Notes: a model not told the origin generated them from the sequence alone. 64,000 nt of DNA from Leptospira fluminis (GCF_004771275.1 NZ_RQEV01000011.1:1-64000); one strand, 5' to 3'; numbered from the stretch's first letter, positions 37,759 through 47,660 are shown. Program-made: numbers and translations.

Positions 37759-39603
37759 ATGAGATTCCGCAGATGGATCCGGCTCCTACTCCTCTTCTTT
37801 TCCATCTTTTCCGGACTGAATGCCGAAGAAAAAGTTCTCGAAGGAAAATTACTCCAATTCGGAAGACTCCTTCATTCCGGAGAAGAATTCGTAACCCTCA
37901 TCTCCAACGACCTCGGCCCGGAATTATCCAGGCACGAAAAGGAGACCATCCGAATCCTTTGCGAGATGAAGGGAAAGAACTGCGAACCTCTCCGCTTCGA
38001 TCTTTCTCCGTTTGCGGAACAGACAGGATTGGCTCCTTGGACCCTGAAAAAAATTCCGGACTATGTCGGTCGCGGCCTCTACTCTATCAACCCGATCGTA
38101 TCTCCGGATGGAAAATCCCTGTTCTGGACCGTTTTTCGGCCTCAAGGGAGGCACGGAACCCAAAGAATCTGGGTAGCGGAAAAAGACGAATTCGGAATTT
38201 GGAAGGACGGAAAGGAAATGCCTCCTCCACTAAACAACGAACTACCGACGTCGGTTCTCGCAGCGCTATCCGGCGGCAATGAACTCTTCCTGTTCGGAAG
38301 TTACGACGACGAAGAACAGAAAAGAAAATTGGAGGACGAACTGCAGGAACGGAAAAGGGAAGCGTATCGGAATATAGACAGAGATCCGGAAGTCCATTCC
38401 AAAATCGAATCTATAGAAGAGGAATACCGTAAAAAAAAGGAAGCCCTCGCCCGAAGAGTCCCCCTCTATCGGAGCTATAAAGAGAATCGAAGCTGGTCCG
38501 TACCTAAAATCATACAATTCCCCGGGTTTTACAATCAATATAGAAAAAAGACCAATCCGTCCCAGGAAGTCTTCGGAGGCTCCACTCTTTCCAGCAACGG
38601 AAAGGTCCTGATCTTTTCCGTCCAACGCGAGGATTCGGTGGGAAAACTGGATCTCTACGTCGGCTTTCGGCAGGAAGACGGAACCTATGTCTTCGGGCAA
38701 AACCTCGGCAACGGGATCAACACGGAAAAAGAAGAGATGGCTCCGTTCTTGGCTAGCGACGACCGAACCCTGTACTTTTCCAGCGACGGACATAAGGGAA
38801 TTTCCGTATATGTCACGAGAAGAATCGGAGAAGGATGGGACAGGTGGACCAAACCGACGGAAGTTTCCGAAAACCTCAAAGGAGCGAATTTCTTTTCCAT
38901 ACCTGCAAATAGTCAATGGGCCTACCTAAGCAAGGAAGGAAAACTGTACATGGCCTATCTGCCGGAAGAGTTCCGTCCCGGAGCGGTGGTCGTAGTGGAG
39001 GGAAGGGTCAAGGACGAAAACGGAAACCCTCTCTCCGCCGAAATACATTACGAATCTCTAACAAATCTTTCCAAGTTGGGTAGCGCCAAAAGCGATCCTA
39101 AGGACGGCAGTTTCAGCATAGTACTCCCTTACGGACAGAAATACGGAATGTACGTGGAAAAGAAGGGATACCTTACCGTTTCCCGAAACTTGGACCTCAC
39201 TACTTCGGAAAAAAAGGACAAGGTACTGACGGAACTCGTTCTCCCTACTATAGCTGCAGGAAGACAGGTCCAACTCGATAATATCTTCTTCGAAACGAAC
39301 CGGTTCGAACTCACTAAAGATTCCGAGCCGGAACTGGATCGACTTGCCGCAATTCTAAAGGCGGATCCGAATCTCAAGATCCGGATCGAAGGTCATACCG
39401 ACAACGTCGGAAAGGAAAAAGACAACCAAGTCCTATCCGAAAATCGGGCCAAAGCCGTAGCGGAATACCTACAATCCCGCCACGAAATAGATCCGACGCG
39501 ACTTCAAACCGTCGGCTATGGAGATTCCACCCCGATCGCACCGAACGATACGCCCGAAAATCGCCAAAAAAACCGACGCGTGGTTTTCGTAATCTCGGAA
39601 TAG
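37759..39603 (+). CDS. OmpA-family outer membrane protein with WD40-like repeats
   Basis: This 614-residue protein has a signal peptide (MRFRRWIR then a Leu/Phe core, cleaved near NAEEK). WD40/PD40-like beta repeats (SPDGKSLFWTVF, SSNGKVLIFSV, ASDDRTLYFSSDG) are followed by a carboxypeptidase-regulatory-like domain (VEGRVKDENGNPLSAEIHY) and a C-terminal OmpA domain. The OmpA part has IEGHTDNVGKEKDNQVLSENRA and GYGDSTPIAPNDT...RRVVFVI, which binds peptidoglycan. The longer start at 37585 is rejected because the signal would be internal. Confidence 0.88.
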   Translation: MRFRRWIRLLLLFFSIFSGLNAEEKVLEGKLLQFGRLLHSGEEFVTLISNDLGPELSRHEKETIRILCEMKGKNCEPLRFDLSPFAEQTGLAPWTLKKIPDYVGRGLYSINPIVSPDGKSLFWTVFRPQGRHGTQRIWVAEKDEFGIWKDGKEMPPPLNNELPTSVLAALSGGNELFLFGSYDDEEQKRKLEDELQERKREAYRNIDRDPEVHSKIESIEEEYRKKKEALARRVPLYRSYKENRSWSVPKIIQFPGFYNQYRKKTNPSQEVFGGSTLSSNGKVLIFSVQREDSVGKLDLYVGFRQEDGTYVFGQNLGNGINTEKEEMAPFLASDDRTLYFSSDGHKGISVYVTRRIGEGWDRWTKPTEVSENLKGANFFSIPANSQWAYLSKEGKLYMAYLPEEFRPGAVVVVEGRVKDENGNPLSAEIHYESLTNLSKLGSAKSDPKDGSFSIVLPYGQKYGMYVEKKGYLTVSRNLDLTTSEKKDKVLTELVLPTIAAGRQVQLDNIFFETNRFELTKDSEPELDRLAAILKADPNLKIRIEGHTDNVGKEKDNQVLSENRAKAVAEYLQSRHEIDPTRLQTVGYGDSTPIAPNDTPENRQKNRRVVFVISE

Positions 39604-39699
39604 CGACTCCGAAAGCGAAGACCTAAACAATCGAACTGTCGATTCCCATACGTCCGCAGGATCGCAAGCCCATCCTCGTTTTGGCCGTCTCTCTTTCGC

Positions 39700-40521
39700 T
39701 CAACTCTCGTCGGTCATAAAACGTTTTTTCTCTTCCTCGGAAAAACGGAACGGACGTTTGGAATGAAGGTCCATGAAGATCCCATAAAACTTGCCTCTAC
39801 AAACGTGGATCTCTACCTCTCCTTCCGTACGGAAAAGATCCTGGACGAACAGAAGCCTATTCTTCTCTCCCTTTTCCACACGGGTGCGAACGGAAACCGT
39901 TTCTGGAAAAATAACGGAATCGAAATAGTCCAAAGTGGCCTTATAAATCACGGGCCCGACGCCTTTACGATTCAACTCTTTCAGATCGAAACCCGCGTTG
40001 ATAAACGACTTGATCCTGGCGTCATCCAGATAGTATTGCAAGGAGGAAAGATACGGATGGTTTTCCGGACTGATGTCCGTCCAACGAAGCGGAACGGAAT
40101 GCTCGAAGAATCTTCCTTCTTTTTTCAGCTCGGGAGGCTGCGGTTCCTGCCCGGGAGAAAAGACGGAAAACTTTGCAAAAGCCGCAAATACCCCGTCCGA
40201 AAACCGGTACATCTCTTGGCGGATCTCCCAATTCCCTTTCGGATCCTCCGGAAAGAACGTCAAAATCCGAACGGAATCGGGATGCTTTAATTCCGCCTTA
40301 TATTCTAAAAAAACCGAGCCGAAGGCAGAGGGAAGATTCTTTGCTCGAGTAGGAAAAAGCCCCGCTTCCGCAAAAGCCGCCTCTCTTGCTTCCTCGAAAT
40401 AACTTTGGTACGTGCCGTTATTCACATGACCGTTCACATCCAAATCCGCCCTGCGAACGGGCAAATCGAAGGTAAACGACTGCAAACCGAAGGTTTGAGA
40501 TTGAAGTCCTAAGGTTTCCAT
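39700..40521 (-). CDS. Double hot-dog acyl thioesterase
   Basis: The 273-residue protein contains two 4HBT/hot-dog units, the first with VRRADLDVNGHVNNGTYQSYFEEARE (the DxNGHVNN active-site loop) and the second with VPLRWTDISPENHPYLSSLQYYLDDAR. This is the arrangement of acyl-ACP/acyl-CoA thioesterases. The ATG at 40521 has GGAGG five bases upstream and is chosen over a GTG 30 bases earlier. It is divergent from a TetR gene 97 bp away, which is a likely regulator. Confidence 0.85.
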   Translation of the reverse strand: METLGLQSQTFGLQSFTFDLPVRRADLDVNGHVNNGTYQSYFEEAREAAFAEAGLFPTRAKNLPSAFGSVFLEYKAELKHPDSVRILTFFPEDPKGNWEIRQEMYRFSDGVFAAFAKFSVFSPGQEPQPPELKKEGRFFEHSVPLRWTDISPENHPYLSSLQYYLDDARIKSFINAGFDLKELNRKGVGPVIYKATLDYFDSVIFPETVSVRTRVEKGEKNRLLFVQDLFRTEGEVEIHVCRGKFYGIFMDLHSKRPFRFSEEEKKRFMTDES

Positions 40522-40618
40522 CCGATCCTCCCGGGAGACCGATCGGTCCACCCGTCGATGCTCAGGATAAAAACAGTGGACAAATCTGTCTACTTCTTTT
40601 ATACTCTGAAGGATCGAT

Positions 40619-41221
40619 ATGGACCGTAATTCTCACGGAAACCCTTCCGTCAGGGAAGATCCCTCCGCCAAGGACAGAATCCTAACCGCGGCTTTGGATC
40701 TTTTTTACGAGAAGGGATATCCGAATACCGGAATCAATGAAATCCTGGAACAGGCCGGAGCCTTTAAGAAAAGTCTGTACCGTCATTTCCCTTCCAAAAA
40801 GGACCTAGGCAAGACTTACTTGGCGACCCAGGAAAGAATCATCCTCGCCTTATTCCAAAAACTAATGGATAGAAAATCTTCTTACCCGGACTTCATCCGC
40901 TCTTGGATGCGTGTGGTAAAACGCGGAACCGAATCCACCTTCCGATTCGGATGCCCGGTCGCGAACTTTGCGAACCAGACCCACGACGAGCCTGAGCTAC
41001 AGGAATTAACAGGAGAGTTTATCCGACGCTGGACGGAAGTATTCGAGACATACCTACTGAAAACGTTTCCCGACGCAAACCCGGACAAAATAATCAGGAC
41101 GACGGAGTCGATTTTACTATATTACCAGGGAACCATGCAGGTATACGGAATGACCGGAGATCAGAAATATCTTCAAAAATTGGAAAGAGAACTTTTGAGA
41201 TTGGAAGCGGATCTGACCTAG
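40619..41221 (+). CDS. TetR-family transcriptional regulator
   Basis: The 200-residue protein begins with a basic linker and a TetR helix-turn-helix (RILTAALDLFYEKGYPNTGINEILEQAGAFKKSLYRHFPSKKDL). The C-terminal half is a helical ligand/dimer domain with a Cys (FGCPVANFA). It is divergent from the thioesterase, so it probably controls fatty-acyl metabolism, and it converges with the MarR gene with a 4-bp overlap at the stops. The ligand is unknown. Confidence 0.9.
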   Translation: MDRNSHGNPSVREDPSAKDRILTAALDLFYEKGYPNTGINEILEQAGAFKKSLYRHFPSKKDLGKTYLATQERIILALFQKLMDRKSSYPDFIRSWMRVVKRGTESTFRFGCPVANFANQTHDEPELQELTGEFIRRWTEVFETYLLKTFPDANPDKIIRTTESILLYYQGTMQVYGMTGDQKYLQKLERELLRLEADLT

Positions 41222-41688
41222 GACCTTTTGGGCAGCTTTAATTTTCGAACCCTTTCGATATGCTCGAATTGGGCGTTCTTTGCGTCTTCCAGGAATTGTC
41301 GGATCGCCTTCAATTCGTCCAAGGTGTACTTGGATAAATTCCGTTTCCCGACTTCTATAAACGGCCCCCAGATCGAACCGATACTGGACTCCCCTTTTTT
41401 TGTAAGTTCCAAAAGGATTCCTCTGCGATCCAAAGGATCCGGAATCCGTTTGGCGTAACCGGCCTTTTCGATCCTATCCAGAGCGGTCGTCATGGCCCCC
41501 CTAGTAAGTCCGGTGACTCTCGCGATCTCACTGGGGGAAATGGATCCGTTCCTGAAGATAATACCCAAACATTTCAGATCGGTACGGTTCAGCCCCATCA
41601 CTTCCGCTGCCGTATCATCGAAGGCTTCGGAAGCATCCTGGAATAGCATAACGGCCTGACCTATCGTCTGAATGATTTCGTTCTTCAT
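41218..41688 (-). CDS. MarR-family transcriptional regulator
   Basis: This 156-residue protein is all-helical with a winged helix pattern (LKCLGIIFRNGSISPSEIARVTGLTRGAMTTALDRIEKAGYAKRIPDPLDRRGILLELTKKGE). The DxRGxxLxLTxxG wing is diagnostic. It converges with the TetR gene. Its targets cannot be told from here; no divergent target lies at its start, where only a small gene on the other strand follows. Confidence 0.9.
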   Translation of the reverse strand: MKNEIIQTIGQAVMLFQDASEAFDDTAAEVMGLNRTDLKCLGIIFRNGSISPSEIARVTGLTRGAMTTALDRIEKAGYAKRIPDPLDRRGILLELTKKGESSIGSIWGPFIEVGKRNLSKYTLDELKAIRQFLEDAKNAQFEHIERVRKLKLPKRS

Positions 41689-41956
41689 AGATTTCCGACT
41701 CGTTGCCGACCTAGGCTCCGTTCCTGAGTAAAATCCCGTCGAATCAGCAAATAGTCAAGACCTTCCATTTTTCCACAAACCCCCGTATTCTTTTTTTTTG
41801 GACCCTTCTCTGAAATCCAGCTTTTTCTTTAAAAAGAGATTGACCTTTTCCAGGTATTTCATTTTTCATATAGTTAGATTTTATTACTATTTAAAATTCA
41901 AAACACTGATTCCGACCGATCCGTTCCTAAGCCGGTCGGACAAAAGGAGAAAAATT

Positions 41957-42148
41957 ATGGAAAATCAAGATGAGCTCAAATACCAGGAACTATTCGGAAA
42001 ATGGCACGGCTGGGCCTCTCCCGTAGGCCTCGGAATCTTCTTCCTAAGCCTCGCATTATCCGTTTTGGTCCTAAGCACCGCCGTCAAGAAATTGGCGGAA
42101 GCGGGGAAAAAAGGGGTCGAAATCCGGCAGCAGCTAAAAACGGAGTAG
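41957..42148 (+). CDS. Small membrane protein
   Basis: The 63-residue protein is supported by AAAAGGAGA six bases upstream of the ATG. One hydrophobic helix (about residues 21-42, GLGIFFLSLALSVLVLSTAV) is flanked by an acidic N-terminus and a basic Lys-rich tail, giving an N-out or N-in single-pass protein. The family is not recognised. It is followed by the helicase gene after 87 bp. Confidence 0.75.
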   Translation: MENQDELKYQELFGKWHGWASPVGLGIFFLSLALSVLVLSTAVKKLAEAGKKGVEIRQQLKTE

Positions 42149-42235
42149 GTGGAATCCTAGACGAACTCCGTCTAGATCTTCTTTTACGCACAAAAAACGG
42201 AACCGACGGAGTGGAAATCCCACCCGTCGGTGTGA

Positions 42236-43522
42236 ATGGAAATAAAATACGATCGCGAACAGGAAGCAGTCTTAATGGATCCTTCCCGTTTCCTTCAAGT
42301 GATCGCTTCGGCCGGCTCCGGAAAAACCAAGACCATGGTAGGAGTAGTGGAAAGAAGCCTAGAACAAGGAATCAAGCCCGAGGAGATACTCGTGCTCAGC
42401 TTTACGAGAAAGGCGGCCGGGGAAATTAGAAATAGAATCCTACGCCGCGTCGGACATGCAAACGTCCGGGTCCACACCTTTCATTCCTTTTGCTTCCAAG
42501 CCTTGGCCCGATGGCATCCCGATTTCCGAAAGCGCATTCCGAGCATCATGCTTCCCAGGGAAAAAAACGCGTTTTTCAGGGAATGGTTCCGAAAAGATCC
42601 GCTCTTGGTCGGAGGGATCCCGTACGAATTACTGGCGGATCTACGGAACTTGCCTGAGGACTTTCCCAAGGATTGGCACGAGGAACTGCAGAGAGACTAC
42701 CGTGCCTACAAGACGAGTGTGGGAAAGTTGGATTTCGACGATCTAGTACAGTTATTTCTCCGATCTTTGGAGAAACAAGAACCCTGGACGGAAATCCCCA
42801 GAACTCTCCTGAAAAAAATCCTGGTGGATGAATTCCAAGATACGAACTCGGAGCAGCTCGTTTTTCTAAGCAACCTAAGTGAAAGCTCGTCCATCGTCGT
42901 TGTAGGAGACGACGCTCAGAGTATCTACGGATTCCGAGGAGCGGATGTGAAATTGTTTTTGGATTTTCCTCGACTCTTCCGGGGAACAAGCCGGCACTTA
43001 CTTGTCACAAATTACAGATCTCTACCTAAGATCGTGGAAGTATCCGACATTCCGATCCGGAAAAACCGCGGCAAAATCCCGAAAGAAGTCCGCGCCCATA
43101 GAAGAGGAAAGGCATTCGTCGGTAGGATTCTGATCAACGGAATCTCGGACCTTTTCCCGTTTTTGGAAAACGCATACCTCATCTGCGGAAAAAATTGGAA
43201 GATACTCTGTAGGTCCAACCATCGGATCCGGGAATACCTCCGCGCGGGAATTCCGGAAGACTTCCTACTGACCATTCACAGTGCCAAAGGACTGGAATTC
43301 CATACGGTCTTCGTGGATTTGGCGGACGGATGGAACGTAAAACGGACTTCTCCCCAAGAAATCCTGGAAGAGGAACGCAGGATCCTTTACGTGGCCCTAT
43401 CCCGCGCAGAAGACAACCTTGCGATAGTGGGATCTCGGACAGCACACACGCGGGAAACTGCGGAGGATCTCTTTTTTTCTTATTTCGACTCTCTTCCCCT
43501 TTGGAAGAAACCGCCCCGATAG
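42236..43522 (+). CDS. Compact UvrD/Rep-like superfamily I helicase
   Basis: At 428 residues this is much shorter than UvrD or Rep (about 650-720). The helicase motifs are all there: I (ASAGSGKTKTMV, Lys30), Ia (LSFTRKAAGEI), II (ILVDEFQDT), III (VVVGDDAQSIYGFRGAD), IV (LVTNYRS), V (TIHSAKGLEFHTVF) and VI (EEERRILYVALSRAED). The 1B/2B insert domains are reduced. It should unwind DNA by ATP hydrolysis, or serve as a repair or plasmid-type translocase. A small membrane protein precedes it, and a YCII-like gene follows. Confidence 0.85.
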   Translation: MEIKYDREQEAVLMDPSRFLQVIASAGSGKTKTMVGVVERSLEQGIKPEEILVLSFTRKAAGEIRNRILRRVGHANVRVHTFHSFCFQALARWHPDFRKRIPSIMLPREKNAFFREWFRKDPLLVGGIPYELLADLRNLPEDFPKDWHEELQRDYRAYKTSVGKLDFDDLVQLFLRSLEKQEPWTEIPRTLLKKILVDEFQDTNSEQLVFLSNLSESSSIVVVGDDAQSIYGFRGADVKLFLDFPRLFRGTSRHLLVTNYRSLPKIVEVSDIPIRKNRGKIPKEVRAHRRGKAFVGRILINGISDLFPFLENAYLICGKNWKILCRSNHRIREYLRAGIPEDFLLTIHSAKGLEFHTVFVDLADGWNVKRTSPQEILEEERRILYVALSRAEDNLAIVGSRTAHTRETAEDLFFSYFDSLPLWKKPPR

Positions 43523-43579
43523 ACGTCTTGTACTTTGCAGTTTCAAGTCTCCTTACGATCCTGTATTTAGGAGAAGATA

Positions 43580-43879
43580 ATGAAATTTTTTCTGATAGAA
43601 CTGCGCTATACTTCCTCTTTGGAAAAGATCGAAGCTGCGGTCGTGGAGCACCGTGCGTTTTTGCAAACCCTCTACGATAGAGGGATCCTCTTGCTTTCCG
43701 GCCCGAAGGAACCTAGGATCGGAGGAATGATTTTAGGAAAAGCGAACTCTAAAGAGGAACTCCAAAATCTTCTCCGGGAAGATCCGTTCCAAAAACAAGG
43801 ATTAGCGGAAGTATCTTTTACGGAATTCCACCCGGTCAAATACCAGAAATTTTTGGAGGATTGGATCTCGACTCCGTAA
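43580..43879 (+). CDS. YCII-like domain protein (YciI family)
   Basis: The 99-residue protein matches the YCII fold: a short beta strand FFLIELRYTSSLEKIEA, then HRAFLQTLYDRGILLLSGP and GGMILGKANSKEELQNLLREDPFQ, with the dimeric ferredoxin-like order. These small proteins are thought to be enzyme-like in related species, but their reaction is unknown. AGGAGAAG nine bases upstream of the ATG supports the start. It is near the stop of the helicase. Confidence 0.85.
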   Translation: MKFFLIELRYTSSLEKIEAAVVEHRAFLQTLYDRGILLLSGPKEPRIGGMILGKANSKEELQNLLREDPFQKQGLAEVSFTEFHPVKYQKFLEDWISTP

Positions 43880-43984
43880 CCGAAAAAGATCGGAAAATCT
43901 CGTCTTACATTCCGGAAAAAAAACCGACCTCCCGACTCCTTTCGGAGCGGGAAGCGGGAAGCAATTGGATTGGATGGGTGCTAC

Positions 43985-44836
43985 TTAAATGGTGGCCAAT
44001 GCGGCGTTCGCTAAATCGTACCCGCCGGTTTGATCCGGGTGAAAACCCGGTTTAAAATATAGGAGCGCCATGGAAGCCAACGACGGATACAGAACTCTTC
44101 CTATCGGTCGGGAACCGTTGAGGTCCTGAAAATATTTTCGGATCCCCACTTTCTTGTCCGCCAAAAGGAACCAGTGCTGTAGAAAAATCGAATATCCCCA
44201 GAAGATCAAGGAAGCGATCAAAAAGCCGAAAATACGTAAAACATAACTTTTTGATATTGTCTGGAGAACGTCGTAAGCTACGGATTTGTGCTCGATCTCT
44301 TCGCAGGCATGCCAGAGCAATAAGTTTCTCATCTCTCCTTCCGCATTGTCGTACAACCTATACCTAAGCACTACTTCTCCCATACTGGCCGTATAGTGTT
44401 CCAGCCCGGCGGTTACGGACAGTTTGAGTTTCTTTCCGAATAGGAATTCCAATACCGGGACCAAAAAATCGAAAGCGGTCCATACGTAGAACTTCAACAT
44501 GGCTCGGATCGGGCGACCTTGGGCTTCCAAAATCTCCAGAGCTTTTTCATGCTCCTTTCCGTGCTGGACTTCCTGGCCGATAAAAGCCTTCACACGGTTC
44601 TGCAATCCAGGATCGGTGACTTGGTCGGAAAAAGCCTTTACGCTTCTGATAAAGAAACGCTCCCCTTCCGGAAATAGTACGTGATATGCATTCACATTAT
44701 GTGTGACGAAGGAATTGTTCGCCACATAATGATCGGAGATCTTGTCCAAACCGGAAAAGTCCATCTTACGGACCGTAGGCGATTGCGCGTCTATCGGTTT
44801 TAAATTTTTACCTTTAACTTTCGTTTCTAAGCTCAT
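43985..44836 (-). CDS. Predicted metal-dependent hydrolase (PF10118-type), copy 1
   Basis: The 283-residue protein shows a four-helix metal-binding pattern: FIGQEVQHGKEHEKA in the first half and WHACEEIEHKSVAYDV in the second, each with ExxH-type ligands. The C-terminal half has two hydrophobic helices (LRIFGFLIASLIFWGYSIF), so it may be membrane-attached. This resembles PF10118 (COG3687) proteins, whose substrate is unknown. The next gene upstream (44859-45710) is a highly similar paralog, only 22 bp away, from a tandem duplication. Confidence 0.85.
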   Translation of the reverse strand: MSLETKVKGKNLKPIDAQSPTVRKMDFSGLDKISDHYVANNSFVTHNVNAYHVLFPEGERFFIRSVKAFSDQVTDPGLQNRVKAFIGQEVQHGKEHEKALEILEAQGRPIRAMLKFYVWTAFDFLVPVLEFLFGKKLKLSVTAGLEHYTASMGEVVLRYRLYDNAEGEMRNLLLWHACEEIEHKSVAYDVLQTISKSYVLRIFGFLIASLIFWGYSIFLQHWFLLADKKVGIRKYFQDLNGSRPIGRVLYPSLASMALLYFKPGFHPDQTGGYDLANAALATI

Positions 44837-44858
44837 TGAATGTACCCGTTCGATTCGT

Positions 44859-45710
44859 TTATATAGTTGCGAGAGCGGCGTTCGCCAATTCGTAGCCGCC
44901 GGTTTGATCGGGATGGAAATCCCGTTTGAAATAAATTCCGAAAGACTTGGATATGTCGGTCCAAAGTAGGGAAACGTACGGACCCGCGTTCTTCATATCC
45001 GCAAAATACCGTTTCAAACCAATGTTCTTATCGGATAGGATAAACAGATGTTGGATGATTACCGCATATCCCCAAAACATAAAGGAAGCGATGATAAAAC
45101 CGAAAACCCTCAATAGATAACTTTTGGATACCGTCTGGAGAACGTCGTAAGCGACGGACTTGTGCTCGATTTCTTCGCAAGCATGCCAAAGCAATAAGTT
45201 TCTCATCTCTCCTTCAGCTTGGTCGTGAAGATTGTGACGAAGGGAAATTTCTCCCATGGTTGCGGTATAATGTTCCAACCCGGCGGTTACGGACAGTTTG
45301 AGTTTCTTTCCGAATAGGAATTCCAGGATCGGCCAAAAGAAGGAATAGGCGGTTTTCACGTAGAATTTCAGGATCCGAGAGACCGGGTAACCTTTCTTTT
45401 CCAACATTTCTAGGGCTTTTTCATGCTCCTTTCCGTGCTGGACTTCCTGGCCGATAAAAGCCTTCACACGGTTCTGTAGTCCCCGATCGGTGACTTGGTC
45501 GGAAAAAGCTTTTACGCTCTTGATAAAGAAGCGCTCCCCTTCCGGAAAAATAATATGATAGGCGTTTACCGTATGCGTGACGAAGGAATTCCCGGCGATG
45601 TAATAATCGGAAAGCCGGTCTAACCCTTCGAAATCCATTTTACGTACGCTTGGAGACTTCGCGTCGATAGGTTTGATATTTCGCTTTTTAGCAGATGTTT
45701 GGACGGTCAT
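44859..45710 (-). CDS. Predicted metal-dependent hydrolase (PF10118-type), copy 2
   Basis: This 283-residue paralog of 43985-44836 keeps the same metal-site segments (FIGQEVQHGKEHEKA and WHACEEIEHKSVAYDV) and same length, differing mainly in the C-terminal helices and ends. A strong GGAGGAGGT lies upstream of its ATG, whereas copy 1 has a weak site, so copy 2 is likely the more strongly translated one. The two are co-directional and probably co-transcribed. Confidence 0.86.
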   Translation of the reverse strand: MTVQTSAKKRNIKPIDAKSPSVRKMDFEGLDRLSDYYIAGNSFVTHTVNAYHIIFPEGERFFIKSVKAFSDQVTDRGLQNRVKAFIGQEVQHGKEHEKALEMLEKKGYPVSRILKFYVKTAYSFFWPILEFLFGKKLKLSVTAGLEHYTATMGEISLRHNLHDQAEGEMRNLLLWHACEEIEHKSVAYDVLQTVSKSYLLRVFGFIIASFMFWGYAVIIQHLFILSDKNIGLKRYFADMKNAGPYVSLLWTDISKSFGIYFKRDFHPDQTGGYELANAALATI

Positions 45711-46000
45711 TGGTACCTCCTCCAGTTCCCACGTCGGCTTTTGTAGCGCTTACTATAACCCTAAGACGTTTGGATTGCATGCCGATCCCGGAAAATCCTA
45801 GCCGATTCCGAAATCGACCTAGTTTAATTCTGATTTTTAACCTCAAAAACAGGGTACACCGACGGAAAATCGTCCGGTTTTCTCCAAGAATTTCTCGGGA
45901 TTGATTCGGGTACGTTTTGGGTCGGGAAAAGGTGAGTGAAGAAAGGCCGAATCGAAAAGGCTTTACGATAGGAATCGGATCAAAATACTGGTCGCTACCG

Positions 46001-46077
<77 letters not shown>

Positions 46078-46130
46078 CCGGAAAAACTCCCTTCACAACG
46101 TATCTCGGAAATAAAAAAGAAAAACGGGAC

Positions 46131-47024
46131 TTATTTCCCGTTTTGGTCTTGGAACATAAAACTGGTCGCTGGCATTTTAAATCCGATCACGCTAGCGAGG
46201 TCCTTTTTAATCTGCTCCCGTACGATCGGCTCATGTTCGATCAAAAGAGCTTCTCGCAAAGAAAATTCACCCGCTTTTAGATCCACTTCTCCTACTGCTA
46301 CTGAAGTCCTGTACCGAACCATAGGAGATTCGTCCTTCAAAAACGCGCAAAGATCGTAAAACTTCTGATTCGCGATTCGGTTGTTGGAAACGATGGCGTT
46401 CAGGATCGCGACTTTCACGAAGGAATTTTTTTCCTTTTCCAGAGCCGAATTCAATTGAGCCAAGGATTCCTTCCGTTTCTGGTTTTTGAGACCGTCCGCA
46501 GCCGCGGCACGGATATAGAAATTGGGATGGCTTAAGCCCGTTATGATGGTATCTTCATTCTCTTTGGAATACGGCAAAAGGCCCAGATTCCTAACGACTT
46601 CCCCCACGGAAATCGTTAGGTTATAACCTTCCGCAGAGCTGAAGTTCGGAAGGTCCGACTCCTGCACGAGAGGAGACATGCGCTTGAACTCTTCCACCAG
46701 TCCGGGAGCTGCCATATCCAATTCCATTGCACCAAGTGCCTGAGCAATGGCGAATTTTAGGGAAGGAGAATTCTCTTCCGATTTAGGGACCTTCGGATTT
46801 CCCTTCAAAGCGTCCAAAAGGGGACGGACCGCCAATTTGCTTTTTACGAATTTCAGATATTCGGCGGCCTGGATTTTTTCCTCCAACGTGCCGCTTTCCA
46901 GGTTGCGGACTTGCTCGAAGAACAATCGATCCAGTTTTTCGTGAATAGGCTCCTTTGCGGAAACGGAATTGGATATGAGAAGGATAACGCAAAAGAATAG
47001 GCTGGAAAATCTAAAAGCGGACAT
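46131..47024 (-). CDS. HEAT-repeat protein, exported
   Basis: The 297-residue protein has a signal peptide (MSAFRFSS, hydrophobic core, SVSAKE cleavage). It then carries HEAT-like helical repeats of about 35 residues (AAEYLKFVKSKLAVRPLLDALKG, LKFAIAQALGAMELDMAAPGLVEEFKR, HPNFYIRAAAADGLKNQKRKESLAQL, VKVAILNAIVSNN). These act as protein scaffolds. A partner is not identifiable here. A GGGGGG run precedes the ATG. Confidence 0.82.
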   Translation of the reverse strand: MSAFRFSSLFFCVILLISNSVSAKEPIHEKLDRLFFEQVRNLESGTLEEKIQAAEYLKFVKSKLAVRPLLDALKGNPKVPKSEENSPSLKFAIAQALGAMELDMAAPGLVEEFKRMSPLVQESDLPNFSSAEGYNLTISVGEVVRNLGLLPYSKENEDTIITGLSHPNFYIRAAAADGLKNQKRKESLAQLNSALEKEKNSFVKVAILNAIVSNNRIANQKFYDLCAFLKDESPMVRYRTSVAVGEVDLKAGEFSLREALLIEHEPIVREQIKKDLASVIGFKMPATSFMFQDQNGK

Positions 47025-47096
47025 GGTCCCCCCTTTCCCATAGAGTATCGGAGATCGGAAAGTCTATCTTGATAGATCCGAGGTAAGAAAGGGGCT

Positions 47097-47660
47097 TCAG
47101 ATGGAATCTTTGTCCCGAACCTGCTCGGCGATCTTCCGAATTTTCTCGGAAAAGTCCTCTACCGCCAATCCATTTTCGCCCCCGTCTTCCAGTTCCCGAC
47201 CGACTTTTTTGAGCTCTTCTTGGATTTGTTCCCGATTTTCACTGGCTCTGTGAGCCAAATGGGTGAGTAGATCTTCCCGGTAACTCTTTACCTCTTCTAG
47301 TTTCAATTCCCCGAGCGCCACCATGCTCTGCAAAATCTTATCCATCTTTTCCCGGGTCAGGTAGGCCAGGCCGATTCCGCCCAGAACCAAACGTCCGAAT
47401 AAGGCGCTGATGTTTTTTCCCGTTTCCCGAATTAGCGCGGAAAGCATGTAGTTGGAAAATTCCTCGTTTCTCTGGCCTAGACTGACTTTTAAAAAGGTTT
47501 GGCCTAGGATTTTAGGAGTGATGTCTTGGCCGGTCATATTGTCCACGACCTTGATTTCACTTCCGGCGATGATCATCTCCGCAACGTCTTCGAGGGTGAT
47601 AGTTTTGCTCGTCTCGGGGTCGTACAACCTGCGGTTTGCGTATCGTTTGAGTACTTTCAT
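47097..47660 (-). CDS. phaR: PhaR-like polyhydroxyalkanoate regulator
   Basis: The 187-residue protein starts with [26 protein letters not shown], the N-terminal DNA-binding domain of PHA synthesis regulators (PF07879). Then a PHB-accumulation-regulatory segment ([12 protein letters not shown]...[15 protein letters not shown]) is followed by an acidic coiled-coil tail. In other species PhaR represses phasin genes by binding PHA granules and DNA. No PHA synthase or phasin is in this window, so its role here is uncertain. Confidence 0.88.
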   Translation of the reverse strand: MKVLKRYANRRLYDPETSKTITLEDVAEMIIAGSEIKVVDNMTGQDITPKILGQTFLKVSLGQRNEEFSNYMLSALIRETGKNISALFGRLVLGGIGLAYLTREKMDKILQSMVALGELKLEEVKSYREDLLTHLAHRASENREQIQEELKKVGRELEDGGENGLAVEDFSEKIRKIAEQVRDKDSI

